Source: Candidatus Moduliflexus flocculans
GTDB taxonomy: Bacteria > Moduliflexota > Moduliflexia > Moduliflexales > Moduliflexaceae
Length of the DNA: 44,236 nt
Reading direction: 5' to 3'
NCBI GenBank assembly: GCA_000739515.1
Contig: DF820455.1
Location: forward strand, 106,629 to 150,864
Of the stretch, positions 1 through 8,873 are shown in pieces. The notes below the pieces were generated by a model. That model worked only from the letters and a program-made list of their open reading frames with translations, was not told the origin of the DNA and did not search any database. The stretch's first letter is position 1. Each line of letters starts with the position of its first letter. Position numbers and translations under genes: made by a program.

Positions 1-235
1 GACCGAGACACTGCGGTTTATGACGGACTTTCGCGTCCCGTTTGACAACAATCTCGCCGAACGCGATCTCCGCATGATCAAAGTCAAACAGAAGATTTCG
101 GGTACCTTTCGTTCTCCAGAGGGTACCCGCGCATTCTGTCGCATTCGTGGCTTTATTTCAACGATCAAAAAACAGGGGAAGAACGTCCTTGAAGCCTTGA
201 CAAACACCTTCAAGGCTCTCCCCAATACAACATAG
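1..235 (+). CDS. IS66-family transposase, C-terminal fragment
   Basis: The open frame enters from the window edge (first full codon at base 2) and stops at 233-235. It encodes about 77 residues including [20 protein letters not shown] and the downstream [21 protein letters not shown] block. This is the conserved C-terminal end of IS66-type DDE transposases: the catalytic Glu lies in the N-N-x-x-E-R-x-L segment, followed by the G-x-F-R-S...R-x-x-S-x-I-x-T-x-K-K-Q-G signature. Only the tail is in the window, so whether the element is intact cannot be judged. The bases after the stop end in GTAGTTAC (243-250), consistent with the right inverted end of an IS66 element, whose tips usually read GTAA. 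If so, the element ends at about 250. The family call is secure; the exact end is inference. Confidence 0.88.
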   Translation, partial: TETLRFMTDFRVPFDNNLAERDLRMIKVKQKISGTFRSPEGTRAFCRIRGFISTIKKQGKNVLEALTNTFKALPNTT

Positions 236-617
236 GCTGTGTAGTTACCTTTGGATAAAGAAGCGCAGGTGATGATATTATGAAATCAGGAGAGAATTAT
301 CGTTGACAGTAAAATACGGGTATATGCAATTGATTGACGTTTGATAAATTCTAACGATGGCGTGAAGTCGTTCTATCTTGCGCTGGTCGTTGGGCGAACA
401 TGGAAAGGAGGATGAACGAGGCCGCACAATAAATTATCAAAGAATGGCCTACAGACCAGGTAATCATGCTGAAGTATCGCGATCATGTCAGATGAATTCT
501 GTGATTATGAATGCCAATTGCGCTCAATGCGATTATACTCGCCCCATCACGGAAGGATGCTCGGGATTAAATGTTCTATGTCAACACAATTTGGTCTAAC
601 TAAAGGAGCGATATATC
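236..617. other. Gene-free interval between IS66 end and aldehyde dehydrogenase
   Basis: I see no convincing gene in these 380 bases. A 73-codon plus-strand frame (378-599) lacks a ribosome site and resembles no family I know. GTAGTTAC near 243-250 may be the IS66 right end. A strong Shine-Dalgarno (AAAGGAG, 602-608) serves the ATG at 618. A second AAAGGAGG at 403-410 directly abuts an ATG that opens only a six-codon frame, possibly a decayed coding remnant. No promoter with acceptable -35/-10 spacing was found. Confidence 0.4.
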
Positions 618-2072
618 ATGGGAAAGACTTACAAAATGTATATTGGCGGTGAATGGGTTGACGCCCAAAGCAAAGAGACTTTCGCCGACACCAACCCTTA
701 CAATGGTGAAACTATTGCGGTGACCCCTCGCGGCAAACGCGAAGATGCTCGACGCGCTATCGAAGCCGCTGCGGCGGCATTTCCGGGATGGGCTGCCACG
801 CCGCCGGCGGCGAAACGCCAGATGTTTCTGAAGGCGGCAGATATCATGGAGCGTCGCCAGGAGGAATTGGTGAAAATCCTGACGGAAGAGAATGGCTCGA
901 CGATTGGCATTGCCATGTTCCAAATGTTTTTCGTTCCTGGCCTGTTTCGAGAGGCTGCTTCTCAAACCTATAACATGGGGGGAGAAGTGATTCCCGCCGA
1001 CTATCCGGGGAAATCCTTCATGGCGGTACGACAGCCGGCGGGCGTGGTTGCTGGATTCGGGCCATTTAACGTCCCGTATATTCTCTCGAGTCGGGCGATT
1101 ACCTTGCCGATTGCGTATGGCAATACCGCCGTGCTTAAACCATCCGAAGAAACGCCTCTCACAGGCGGCATTCTGATCGCTGAGATTTTCGAAGAAGCTG
1201 GTTTTCCTGCGGGCGTTCTGAATGTGATCACGCATGCCAAAGAGGATGCCGCCGACGTCGGCGACGAACTGATCACGCATCCGGCCGTGCGGCGCATCAG
1301 CTTTACCGGCTCCACCGAAATTGGCCGCATCATTGCCGAAAAAGCGGGGAAGCATCTCAAACGGTCGGTGTTGGAATTGGGCGGCAAAGACCCGCTCATC
1401 ATCCTCAAAGATGCTGACTTAGAGTACGCTGCCAATGCGGCAGCCTGGGGCGCTTTCCTGCATCAGGGCGAAATCTGCATGTCCACCGAGCGCGTGATCG
1501 TGGAGCGCTCGATTGCTGAGGCGTTCACGGAAAAGCTGGCTCAACGGGCCAACGCCTTGAAGGTCGGGGACCCGCGCGATCCGTCAGTGTCTATTGGCCC
1601 GCTAATCAATCAGGCCGCCCTCAATAAAGTCCATGCGCATGTTCAGGAAGCTATTAACGGCGGCGCAAAGCTCATTACTGGCGGCAAATACGAAGGATTA
1701 AATTATTATCCCACCGTGCTGACGCATGTCACAAGCGATATGCGCGTTTTCACCGACCAGACGTTTGGCCCGGTCGCGCCCATTATTGTCGTTGAAGATG
1801 CCGAAGAAGCCTTGCAAGTGGCGAATAATTCCAAGTATGGGTTATCCTCCGGCATTATCACGAATGACTTATCCAAAGCGCTTGCGATGGCAAACCGCCT
1901 TAATACGGGCATGGTGCACATCAACGATCAGACCGTGAACGATGAGCCACAAGCGCCCTTTGGGGGCGTGAAGGATAGTGGATGGGGACGGTTTGGCGGA
2001 AAAGCCGCTCTGGAAGAATTTACAGAATTGCGCTTGATCAGCATTCAACACAACCAGAGAACCTTCCCGTAA
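618..2072 (+). CDS. NAD(P)-dependent aldehyde dehydrogenase
   Basis: This is a complete 484-residue member of the aldehyde dehydrogenase superfamily, the usual length for the family. It should oxidise an aldehyde to the carboxylic acid with NAD(P)+ in the cytoplasm. The coenzyme-binding segment has FNVPYILSSRAITLPIAYGN followed by KPSEETP. The general-base glutamate is E253 in LELGGKDP, and the nucleophilic cysteine is C287 in GEICMSTERV. The C-terminal PFGGVKDSGWGRFGG block is also present. By overall pattern it is closest to the benzaldehyde/vanillin/salicylaldehyde dehydrogenase branch, but the substrate cannot be fixed from sequence. The start is supported by AAAGGAG 9 bases upstream. It stands alone, between an IS66 remnant and a convergent chemotaxis gene, so context gives no pathway. 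Confidence 0.93.
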   Translation: MGKTYKMYIGGEWVDAQSKETFADTNPYNGETIAVTPRGKREDARRAIEAAAAAFPGWAATPPAAKRQMFLKAADIMERRQEELVKILTEENGSTIGIAMFQMFFVPGLFREAASQTYNMGGEVIPADYPGKSFMAVRQPAGVVAGFGPFNVPYILSSRAITLPIAYGNTAVLKPSEETPLTGGILIAEIFEEAGFPAGVLNVITHAKEDAADVGDELITHPAVRRISFTGSTEIGRIIAEKAGKHLKRSVLELGGKDPLIILKDADLEYAANAAAWGAFLHQGEICMSTERVIVERSIAEAFTEKLAQRANALKVGDPRDPSVSIGPLINQAALNKVHAHVQEAINGGAKLITGGKYEGLNYYPTVLTHVTSDMRVFTDQTFGPVAPIIVVEDAEEALQVANNSKYGLSSGIITNDLSKALAMANRLNTGMVHINDQTVNDEPQAPFGGVKDSGWGRFGGKAALEEFTELRLISIQHNQRTFP

Positions 2073-2083
2073 AAATATGACGC

Positions 2084-2148
2084 GCGTCGTGGGCGAACGT
2101 TTCCGCCGGAGAAGCCTGTCCAGAAAGAGACTCTCTTCCCCACGACGC
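2084..2148. repeat. Palindrome between convergent genes
   Basis: Perfect 10-bp arms GCGTCGTGGG (2084-2093) and CCCACGACGC (2139-2148) enclose a smaller AAGAGACTCTCTT dyad. It lies between the convergent ends of the aldehyde dehydrogenase and chemotaxis genes, where it may act as a bidirectional transcription stop. No T-tract follows either arm. Confidence 0.6.
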
Positions 2149-2191
2149 CAAAAGATGGCGATAAAAACCCGCCGCTGAGAAAGAAAACGAT

Positions 2192-4342
2192 TCAGCTTTT
2201 CAATTGGAACCGATCCACTGAATGCAGCAGTTCATCAGCCTGCTGAGATAAGGCTTCGGCGGTGTTGGTAATCTGCGACGAACTTTCCTGGTTTTTCAGG
2301 ATCACCGTCATTAATTCGCCCGCTAAATCTAACACCTGATGAATCCCGCGCAATTGCTCGCTGGTGGCGATATGAATTTGCGCCGCCATGTCGTTGATAT
2401 GCGAAATCGCCTGGTCGATCTGGCTGGTCGTGGTCTTTTGCTCATTCGTGGCGCGGGTAATATCATTCGTCATAATATCCACCTTTGCCATCGCCATCGC
2501 GACCTCTTCGCTGGTGGACATCAGCGCGTGCAGCGTGGTGGCAATATCAGTGACCACGTTGGACGAATGTTGGGCGCTTTCGAGGATTTTCTGCAACGTG
2601 GCGCGCGCCTGCTGCGTATGCATCATGCCTTGTTCCACGCTCGCCGCGCCTTCATGAATGGTCTGCACGACATTGGCGGTATCGCGCTTCAGGGTTTGCA
2701 CAACCGCCGCAATCTCCTTTGTCGAAGCGCCAACGCCATTCGCCAGACTTTTAATTTCGTCCGCCACCACCGCAAATCCGCGTCCGTGCGCTCCGGCCTG
2801 CGCCGCAATAATCGAGGCGTTCAGGGCTAACAACGACGTTTGCTCTGTAATATTTCGGATCACTGCCAGCATCGTGTCAATATCCTGCGACCGTTCGGAG
2901 AATTGCGTGATCGCTTTCACGGCGGTTGTCACCGTATCGTGAATCGTTTCCATGGAAGAAATGACCAATTCGACCGCTTCCTGGCCTTCTGCGGCATCCT
3001 GGCTGGTCTCTTGCGACAATTGTTTCGACGTGTCCACCTGGCGCACCACTTCACCTAACGAGGTCACGGTTTGATGGAGCGACGCAATGGTATTGTGGGT
3101 TTGATCGGTCAACGCCGTCGCATTTTCCGCAATATGCCGAATTGAAGAGCTCATCTGAGAAACTGACGCCGACGTTTCTTCCACCGATGACGACAACACT
3201 TCGGTGCTATGCGTGACTTCTTCGACGCTGGCGGCCATTTCATTCATCGTGGCGATCATGTTTTCAACGGAATGCGTCACGTTTTTCGCGATTTCAATGT
3301 CATGCGAAGCCAGATTGCGGATATGCTCGCCAGTATCGGCAATTTGCCGCGACGTGCTGCGAATTCTGGCAATCAGCGCGCGCAAATTCTCCGTCATTGC
3401 TGTAATCACCTGCCCGAACGCATCCGCGGCTGAACGGATTTGAACGCCGACGGTCAAATTCCCCTCAGAAATCTGGCTCATCACCTCGGCAGCATGGCGC
3501 AGATAGGCAACCATGTCGCGAAACGCGCGCCCAAGCGCGTCTTGCTGCGAGCGAATGCGCACGTTGTCAATAAACGTGCCGGTGGCAATATGGGACGCGG
3601 TGGTGGAAATTTCTTGCAAATATTCGGAAATTTGGTGAAATACCCGCCCGATGCGCCCGATTTCATCCTGTTTGTTGACATCGGGCGGCAGCGCGATGAA
3701 GGTTCCTCGCGCAAATTCTTCGCCAATGCTGACGAGCTGATGCACCGGACGACTGAGCAGCATGGTCACCAGAATAAACATCAACGTCAAGGCTGCCGCC
3801 AAAAAAATGAGAAAGAGCAGCACCGCATGGCTCAAGACTTGATGCACCTTTTGTTCGAACAACTCTTCCGTAACCACGATTTCAATCGCGCCGAGAACAT
3901 GCTGATCCTTCGTCACCAACGGAATCACTGTATGATAGAACTCTCCGATCAGCAAGGTTTGGATTTTCGACTGTTTGAGGAGGTTTTGAAATTGCGGCAA
4001 CGAAGAGGGAGTCTCTTTGAGTTTGCGGTCATTATGAGCAACGATAATCCCTTCCGGGTTGATGATCGCGACAGAGACGACCCCCTTCTCGTTATTGCTT
4101 TCATAGAGTTGCTGGCATTGCATGGATAAGCCGCTGAACGTCCCGATTGCGCTTACATATTTCGGGTTGTATTGGGTCATGATGTCATTCATTAATCCTT
4201 GTACCATAGCTTCAGAACGCGCTTCTAATGCCATAAGGTAATCGTGTTTCAGGTCATTGATATGCATCAAGGTGCTGATTCCTAACACGACAAAAATAAT
4301 GAATCCGACCGAGATTAACAGCCGGCTGCGTAAACTTTTCAT
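2192..4342 (-). CDS. Methyl-accepting chemotaxis protein with periplasmic sensor
   Basis: A 716-residue transmembrane chemoreceptor. An N-terminal membrane helix (about 8-27) is followed by a roughly 150-residue extracytoplasmic sensor of single-Cache type, a second helix (about 176-198), a HAMP region beginning at SRPVHQLVSIGEEF, and a second HAMP-like segment around residues 250-320. The long coiled-coil signalling domain has the hairpin tip ITEQTSLLALNASIIAAQAG with HGRGFAVVADEIKSLA after it. This NASIIAAQAG form is the variant seen in many delta-proteobacterial receptors in place of the enteric NAAIEAARAGE. There is no C-terminal pentapeptide for CheR tethering. A GGGAGG ribosome site precedes the ATG. 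No che genes are nearby, so it is an orphan receptor and its ligand is unknown. Confidence 0.95.
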   Translation of the reverse strand: MKSLRSRLLISVGFIIFVVLGISTLMHINDLKHDYLMALEARSEAMVQGLMNDIMTQYNPKYVSAIGTFSGLSMQCQQLYESNNEKGVVSVAIINPEGIIVAHNDRKLKETPSSLPQFQNLLKQSKIQTLLIGEFYHTVIPLVTKDQHVLGAIEIVVTEELFEQKVHQVLSHAVLLFLIFLAAALTLMFILVTMLLSRPVHQLVSIGEEFARGTFIALPPDVNKQDEIGRIGRVFHQISEYLQEISTTASHIATGTFIDNVRIRSQQDALGRAFRDMVAYLRHAAEVMSQISEGNLTVGVQIRSAADAFGQVITAMTENLRALIARIRSTSRQIADTGEHIRNLASHDIEIAKNVTHSVENMIATMNEMAASVEEVTHSTEVLSSSVEETSASVSQMSSSIRHIAENATALTDQTHNTIASLHQTVTSLGEVVRQVDTSKQLSQETSQDAAEGQEAVELVISSMETIHDTVTTAVKAITQFSERSQDIDTMLAVIRNITEQTSLLALNASIIAAQAGAHGRGFAVVADEIKSLANGVGASTKEIAAVVQTLKRDTANVVQTIHEGAASVEQGMMHTQQARATLQKILESAQHSSNVVTDIATTLHALMSTSEEVAMAMAKVDIMTNDITRATNEQKTTTSQIDQAISHINDMAAQIHIATSEQLRGIHQVLDLAGELMTVILKNQESSSQITNTAEALSQQADELLHSVDRFQLKS

Positions 4343-4696
4343 GCGAATCCTCCCTTGTAATGGGTATTATGATGACAGCCATCGGCACAAAGGCGATACT
4401 TCTATATAAAGACTCTTGAGGCAAGAATTTTTTATCGAATTTACGCGAAACCTCAGCGCCTAAAAAATCAATTGACAGAACAGGGCGTTCTCGTGGCGTA
4501 TGACCTGCCAACACAGCACGCCTCATTGCGATAGCCTCGCCGCGTCCAGAAATGCCTGATAGAAGCAGAATGAAGAAGCGCCCTGTATCCTTAGTAAAAT
4601 CGGCCAGTTGCGAGAAGTTTATGCCGCATATTGCGAGGGTGTCGGTGTAATTATTGATATTTCAACGACTTCCTGATGATTATTTTTTCTTTCTTC
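4343..4696. other. Divergent intergenic region before the dcw cluster
   Basis: About 350 bases separate the chemoreceptor (minus strand) from rsmH (plus strand). No frame on either strand resembles a protein. mraZ, which usually precedes rsmH, is not here. Apart from the rsmH promoter at its right edge, nothing stands out. Confidence 0.5.
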
Positions 4697-4725
4697 TTGA
4701 CATTCTCTAACGATGTCGGTACGAT
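4697..4725 (+). promoter_or_regulatory. Probable sigma-70 promoter of the cell-wall cluster
   Basis: A consensus TTGACA (4697-4702), a 17-base spacer and TACGAT (4720-4725) precede rsmH. Transcription would begin near 4732. That gives a short leader to the ATG at 4750 but almost none to the ATG at 4735, so the promoter also favours the later start. Confidence 0.6.
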
Positions 4726-4749
4726 ACCAGGAAAATGAGGGTTTTAGGA

Positions 4750-5733
4750 ATGTGTGAGACGAGCAGCCGCGCAGAGCGGCATATTTCAGTCTTGCTTCAC
4801 GAGGCGCTTGATGGGCTTGGGTGCGAGAATCCCGGCATGTTTCTCGATGCCACTGTCGGTTGCGGCGGACATTCGGCGGCGATTGTTGCTCGGCATCCTG
4901 ATAACCGCCTGATTGGCGTGGATCAGGATGAGGTCGCGTTGCAGATCGCTCGCGAACGGCTTCAGGAGTTCGGTGACCGCGTGACACTGTATCATGCCCG
5001 GCATGAAGCGTTTGACCGCGTGGCGCTGGAATGGGCGCAAGCACATGGCATCGAAGCGCCGAAATTTCAGGGCATGTTATTCGATTTGGGCGTGTCGTCG
5101 GTGCAATTCGACGACGCGGAACGTGGATTCAGTTTTCAGCGTTCCGGCTGGCTCGATATGCGGATGGATGCGTCAACGTTACCGGAATCAGGCGCATTGA
5201 CAGCCTATCAGGTCGTCAATATGTATGAAGAAAAGGCGCTGGCGGATGTCTTTTTTCGCTACGGCGAAGAACGCCAGTCGCGACGCATTGCGCGAAAGAT
5301 TGTCGAAGCGCGGGCAGCCGCGCCGATTGAAACCACAACGCAGCTTGCGGAGATTGTGGATCGGGCGATTCCCAAAAAGTTTCAGCAAAAAGGGATACAC
5401 CCGGCAACGCGAGTGTTTCAGGCGATTCGAATCGAAGTCAACGGCGAATTGCGCGAATTAGGTGACACCTTGGAACGCGCGGTCGCGTTTTTAGCGCCTG
5501 GCGGCAGATTATGCGTCATCTCTTTTCATTCGTTAGAAGATCGCATCGTTAAGCAAACCTTTGCGCGTCTGGCTAAGGGCTGCGAATGTCCGCCGAGTTG
5601 TCCGGTCTGTATTTGCGGAAAAACGCCGCAGATCGCGTTGGTTTCAAAAAAACCGGTGACCCCGTCGGAAGAAGAAGTGCGACTCAATCCGAGAAGCCGC
5701 AGCGCAAAATTGCGGATTGTCGAGAGATTATAA
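4750..5733 (+). CDS. rsmH: 16S rRNA (cytosine-1402-N4)-methyltransferase
   Basis: RsmH (MraW) methylates N4 of C1402 in the 16S rRNA decoding centre using S-adenosylmethionine. The product is 327 residues from the chosen start. The N-terminal HISVLLHEALDGL and the SAM-binding FLDATVGCGGHSAAI are typical, as are DLGVSSVQFDDAERGFSFQ, the helical insertion and ATRVFQAIRIEVNGEL. C-terminal VISFHSLEDRIVKQ and a Cys-rich CECPPSCPVCICGK follow. I chose the ATG at 4750 because GAGGG lies 8 bases before it, whereas an in-frame ATG at 4735 has no properly spaced ribosome site. It heads the dcw-type cluster, its classic position, but mraZ is missing upstream. Confidence 0.96.
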   Translation: MCETSSRAERHISVLLHEALDGLGCENPGMFLDATVGCGGHSAAIVARHPDNRLIGVDQDEVALQIARERLQEFGDRVTLYHARHEAFDRVALEWAQAHGIEAPKFQGMLFDLGVSSVQFDDAERGFSFQRSGWLDMRMDASTLPESGALTAYQVVNMYEEKALADVFFRYGEERQSRRIARKIVEARAAAPIETTTQLAEIVDRAIPKKFQQKGIHPATRVFQAIRIEVNGELRELGDTLERAVAFLAPGGRLCVISFHSLEDRIVKQTFARLAKGCECPPSCPVCICGKTPQIALVSKKPVTPSEEEVRLNPRSRSAKLRIVERL

Positions 5734-5735
5734 AA

Positions 5736-5837
5736 ATAGAACACTGCTTGGGCTGATCGGAGTGATTTTCCCTGATTAAAAAATACAACACATCCAATCA
5801 GCGAAAATCAGTCCGATCAGCCTCATCAGTGTTCTAT
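5736..5837. repeat. Long quasi-periodic palindrome between rsmH and ftsL
   Basis: Arms of about 42 bases (5736-5777 and 5796-5837) pair with only about six mismatches, ATAGAACACTG matching CAGTGTTCTAT at the tips. Each arm is itself a loose tandem of CTGAT-containing 8-10-mers. It starts 3 bases after the rsmH stop and ends on the ftsL ATG, so it fills the whole gap. Confidence 0.85.
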
Positions 5838-6189
5838 GACACGCATGGCAGCAGACATTCTTCAATTACAGTATCCACCAAACCAATCCTCTCAAGGATG
5901 GAGGATTCGAATTGGCAAATATTCGTTGAAAAAATCATCGGCCTTGATGATGTTGTTGATGTGCCTGATGTTTCTATCGGCGCTCTATTACGTAGAACAA
6001 CAGATTCAGTTACAGCAGTTAAATTATAAAATTATTGCGCTAAAACAGCAAAAAAAAGAATTGATCGAACAACAAAAGACCTATCAATTGGAATTACATC
6101 AACTGACGCGCCTTGATCGGATCGAGCAAGAGATGAGAGAACGCGGGTTTGCGCCAATCGCAAAAGAACAACTTCGCATCGTCCAATAG
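5836..6189 (+). CDS. ftsL: FtsL-like cell-division protein
   Basis: A 117-residue bitopic protein: a basic N-terminus, one membrane helix (about 35-53, ALMMLLMCLMFLSALYYV), then a Gln/Leu-rich coiled coil (about 54-97) with leucine-zipper spacing and a short tail ending in RERGFAPIAKEQLRIVQ. FtsL sequences are poorly conserved, so the call rests on this topology and size and on its place between rsmH and ftsI. In other bacteria FtsL joins FtsB/DivIC and FtsQ/DivIB and activates the FtsW-FtsI synthase. The ATG at 5836 overlaps the end of the upstream palindrome and no Shine-Dalgarno is visible; the ATG at 5845 is an alternative. The ftsI start lies 17 bases past the stop, suggesting co-transcription. 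Confidence 0.8.
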   Translation: MTRMAADILQLQYPPNQSSQGWRIRIGKYSLKKSSALMMLLMCLMFLSALYYVEQQIQLQQLNYKIIALKQQKKELIEQQKTYQLELHQLTRLDRIEQEMRERGFAPIAKEQLRIVQ

Positions 6190-6205
6190 AAAGGGAAGAG
6201 TAGGC

Positions 6206-7951
6206 ATGGCTGTCACCAAAAAACTGCGACGACGTATTTTAATCATCTTCATTGGTTTGCTGCTCGTGCAAGTGGGGCTTGTTGCGCGGTTGACACAACT
6301 CCAAGTTCTTGAGCATGCCAAATACCTCAATTTTGCCCAGGAACAGTCGAAAGGCAATCTGTTGACACTTCCGGTGCGTGGCAAAATTTTTGATCGCAAT
6401 CTATTTACGCTGGCAGAAAGCATTGACACAAAATCAGTTGTGATGCGCACCTCGCAGGCTACCGCGAATTCCGCGCCACTGCAACGAGTTTCGACACTGC
6501 TGGATATCCCATCGAATAAATTGAATGCCGCGTCTGATGAATCGTCGCGATTGACGTATCTCAAGCGGAAGTTGACGCCGGAAGAATTGACGAGCGTTCA
6601 ATCGCTGCTGGCAGAAGATGACATGCGAAACGCCGGGATTTTTCTGGTGCCTGATACCAAGCGCTTTTACCCGCAGCGCCGCCTCGCGTCCCATATTTTA
6701 GGCTTTACCGGCCTGGATGAATATGGATACGATAATCAGGGATTGGAAGGGCTGGAATATCATTATAACAGTTATCTCCGCGGCAACGCCGACCGTTATT
6801 CCGTCAAGATGGACGCGAAACGGAATTCGTTAAATAGCTGGGATTTAGACATTAAAAATTCCGGATACGACCTTGTGCTGACGATTGACAAAAATATTCA
6901 ATACATGGTGGAGCGCGAACTGGAAGCCACGTTCCGCGCTGAGCGCGCCCGCCATGCCACTGTCATCGTCATGAATCCGCATACCGGCGAAATTTTAGCG
7001 ATGGTGAATTATCCCGATTATAATCCAAACGAATTTTCACGCTTCCCGCAGGAATATTACAAAAATCGCGCGGTCGCGTGGGATTACGAGCCGGGTTCGA
7101 CCTTCAAAATCGTTCAGGCATCTGCTGCCATTGATGAAGGGATTTTAAGCCCGCAGGATCGATATGATAACAACAACGGCTTTCTTCGCGCCGACTCGAA
7201 AACGCCCGAAGAATGGAAAGCCTCGAAATTGATGTCCGTCGAGGATATTCTCGTGCAATCAAACAACCTCGGCGCCATGAAAATCAGCGCACAACTTGGC
7301 TCGCAACGTTTTTACGACTATATCCGTGCCTTTGGCTTCGGCAGCGCAACCGGGATCGATCTTCCCGGAGAAATTACCGGAAAACTGCGCGAACCGCGTG
7401 AATGGTCGAATATTTCCCTGCAATCTCTCTCTATCGGCCAGGAAATTTCCGTGACGCCGCTTCAAATTACAAACGCCTTCGCCGTGCTGGCAAACGGCGG
7501 CATTTTGTATCGCCCGTATATCGTGAAAGAAATCCGCACAGCAGACGGCGTGCCGGTGCAGCGGATCGAGCCGATGAAAATACGGCGGGTTATCTCCCGG
7601 AAAACCGCGCAAATCATGCGCGAAATATTAAGCAATGTGGTGGAGCGCGGCACGGGGAAACGCGCGGCGGCAAGCGGTTATCGTGTGGCCGGAAAAACCG
7701 GCACGGCGCAGAAATTTAATGTCAGCGCTGGCGGCTATTCCAGCACGCGCTTAGTCACGTCATTTGTCGGCTTTGCTCCGGCAGAGTATCCGGCGGTGGT
7801 CATTTCCGCGATTGTGGACGAACCCGCCGAGAATGAATGGGGCGGCACAGTCGCCGCGCCGCTGTTCAAGCGAATTGCCGAACGTGTGCTGCCATATTTA
7901 GACATCCCTTCCGATCTCAAAGCCAATGAATTTATGGCGCGGAAAGAATAG
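6206..7951 (+). CDS. ftsI: Division-specific transpeptidase (class B PBP, FtsI/PBP2-type)
   Basis: A 581-residue class B penicillin-binding protein that cross-links septal peptidoglycan in the periplasm. It has a basic N-terminus, one membrane anchor (about 10-30) and the dimerisation domain with RGKIFDRN and FYPQRRLASHILGFTG. The transpeptidase domain follows, with all three catalytic motifs: S298-T-F-K in EPGSTFKI, S352-N-N, and K497-T-G-T in AGKTGTAQKF. An upstream in-frame ATG at 6149 overlaps ftsL. I prefer 6206 because AAGGGAAG lies a proper distance before it and it begins directly with the basic anchor. It follows ftsL closely, and the hydrolase gene begins 15 bases after its stop. 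No C-terminal PASTA domain is present. Confidence 0.95.
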   Translation: MAVTKKLRRRILIIFIGLLLVQVGLVARLTQLQVLEHAKYLNFAQEQSKGNLLTLPVRGKIFDRNLFTLAESIDTKSVVMRTSQATANSAPLQRVSTLLDIPSNKLNAASDESSRLTYLKRKLTPEELTSVQSLLAEDDMRNAGIFLVPDTKRFYPQRRLASHILGFTGLDEYGYDNQGLEGLEYHYNSYLRGNADRYSVKMDAKRNSLNSWDLDIKNSGYDLVLTIDKNIQYMVERELEATFRAERARHATVIVMNPHTGEILAMVNYPDYNPNEFSRFPQEYYKNRAVAWDYEPGSTFKIVQASAAIDEGILSPQDRYDNNNGFLRADSKTPEEWKASKLMSVEDILVQSNNLGAMKISAQLGSQRFYDYIRAFGFGSATGIDLPGEITGKLREPREWSNISLQSLSIGQEISVTPLQITNAFAVLANGGILYRPYIVKEIRTADGVPVQRIEPMKIRRVISRKTAQIMREILSNVVERGTGKRAAASGYRVAGKTGTAQKFNVSAGGYSSTRLVTSFVGFAPAEYPAVVISAIVDEPAENEWGGTVAAPLFKRIAERVLPYLDIPSDLKANEFMARKE

Positions 7952-7966
7952 CGCGCTTCCTCAATC

Positions 7967-8749
7967 ATGTTCATCACCATTCGCAATCTTAAACTCCACT
8001 ATCACGCCTCAGGCGAAGGTCTGCCGATTTTGCTGCTGCATGGCTGGGGCGTTGATCTGACGACATTTGCTCCGCTTCACGCTCATCTTGAACGCTTTTT
8101 CCATGCGATTTCCCTTGATTTTCCCGGTTTTGGACAGAGCGATCCGCCGCCAGCCGTCTGGGGCACGGCAGAATACGCCGATCTTGTCCGCGAATTCATG
8201 CAGGCGATGCAGCTTGACGCGCCGATCCTGATCGGGCATTCCTTCGGCGGGCGCGTGGCGATTCGATTAGCGTCATCGCAGCCGATTCCGAAAATGATTT
8301 TGTTCGGCAGCGCCGGCATCCGCCCGAAACGCTCGCTGAAATATTATATGAAAGTCTCTGCGTTCAAAGCCGCGAAAATGATCTTGACATTGCCGGGCAT
8401 CCGGGCGCATGGCGAACCGATATTGGAACGTTTTCGCAACCAGGCCGGTTCAGCGGACTACCGGCAGGCGACTGGCGTGATGCGCGGCACGTTCATCAAG
8501 GTCGTAAACGAAGATTTGCGCCATCTGCTGCCGAACATCGCTGCCTCGACGCTGCTGATCTGGGGCGAACGCGACACCGCCACGCCGGTCGCCGATGGCC
8601 GCCTGATGGAACGTTTGATTCCCGACGCGGGCCTGGTCGTGTTGAAAGACGCCGGACATTACGCTTTTTTAGACCGATTTCAGCAAACGACGCTGATTGT
8701 GAATAATTTTTTGAAATATGATATGTCGCAAATAGCTTCCAAACCATAA
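7967..8749 (+). CDS. Alpha/beta-fold hydrolase inserted in cell-wall cluster
   Basis: A 260-residue alpha/beta hydrolase with the oxyanion segment LLLHGWGVD, nucleophile S92 in GHSFGG, acid D203 in IWGERDTATP and histidine H231 in DAGHYAFLD, so the triad looks intact. There is no signal peptide, so it should be cytoplasmic. The substrate is unknown; esterase, thioesterase or C-C hydrolase activity are all compatible. It sits exactly where murE normally lies, between ftsI and murF, and begins 15 bases after ftsI, so it is probably co-transcribed. From memory, similar hydrolases sit beside membrane-anchored Mur ligases and Ddl in some Firmicutes; that link should be verified. No Shine-Dalgarno is visible before the ATG. 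Confidence 0.85.
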   Translation: MFITIRNLKLHYHASGEGLPILLLHGWGVDLTTFAPLHAHLERFFHAISLDFPGFGQSDPPPAVWGTAEYADLVREFMQAMQLDAPILIGHSFGGRVAIRLASSQPIPKMILFGSAGIRPKRSLKYYMKVSAFKAAKMILTLPGIRAHGEPILERFRNQAGSADYRQATGVMRGTFIKVVNEDLRHLLPNIAASTLLIWGERDTATPVADGRLMERLIPDAGLVVLKDAGHYAFLDRFQQTTLIVNNFLKYDMSQIASKP

Positions 8750-8769
8750 ATACACATGTTCTATTTCCC

Positions 8770-8831
8770 GCAGGGACGCTGTGACGCAGGGCGTTTCAAA
8801 TCAGAAACCTCTGCGCTCCTGCGTCTCTGAG
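8770..8831. repeat. Imperfect quasi-periodic palindrome before murF
   Basis: The left half is built of CGCAGGGACGC/GACGCAGGGCG units, and the right half (CTCTGCGCTCCTGCGTCTCTGAG) is their approximate complement, meeting near TTTCAAATCAGAAAC. The open frame runs through it, but these codons look like repeat rather than protein, which supports a murF start downstream. Confidence 0.55.
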
Positions 8832-8873
8832 GGAGAACAAAAACAGACTTCTCGTGGAGACGAATTTGATCGT

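Noticed and set aside
378..599. 73-codon plus-strand frame before the aldehyde dehydrogenase
   Set aside because: No ribosome site, no recognisable motif and irregular composition; most likely a chance frame.
600..1355. 251-codon minus-strand frame opposite the aldehyde dehydrogenase
   Set aside because: It lies entirely antisense to a clear enzyme gene and has the His/Arg-rich composition of a shadow frame.
3440..4129. 229-codon plus-strand frame opposite the chemoreceptor
   Set aside because: Antisense to conserved HAMP and sensor coding; composition (His, Gln, Arg, Asn rich) typical of shadows.
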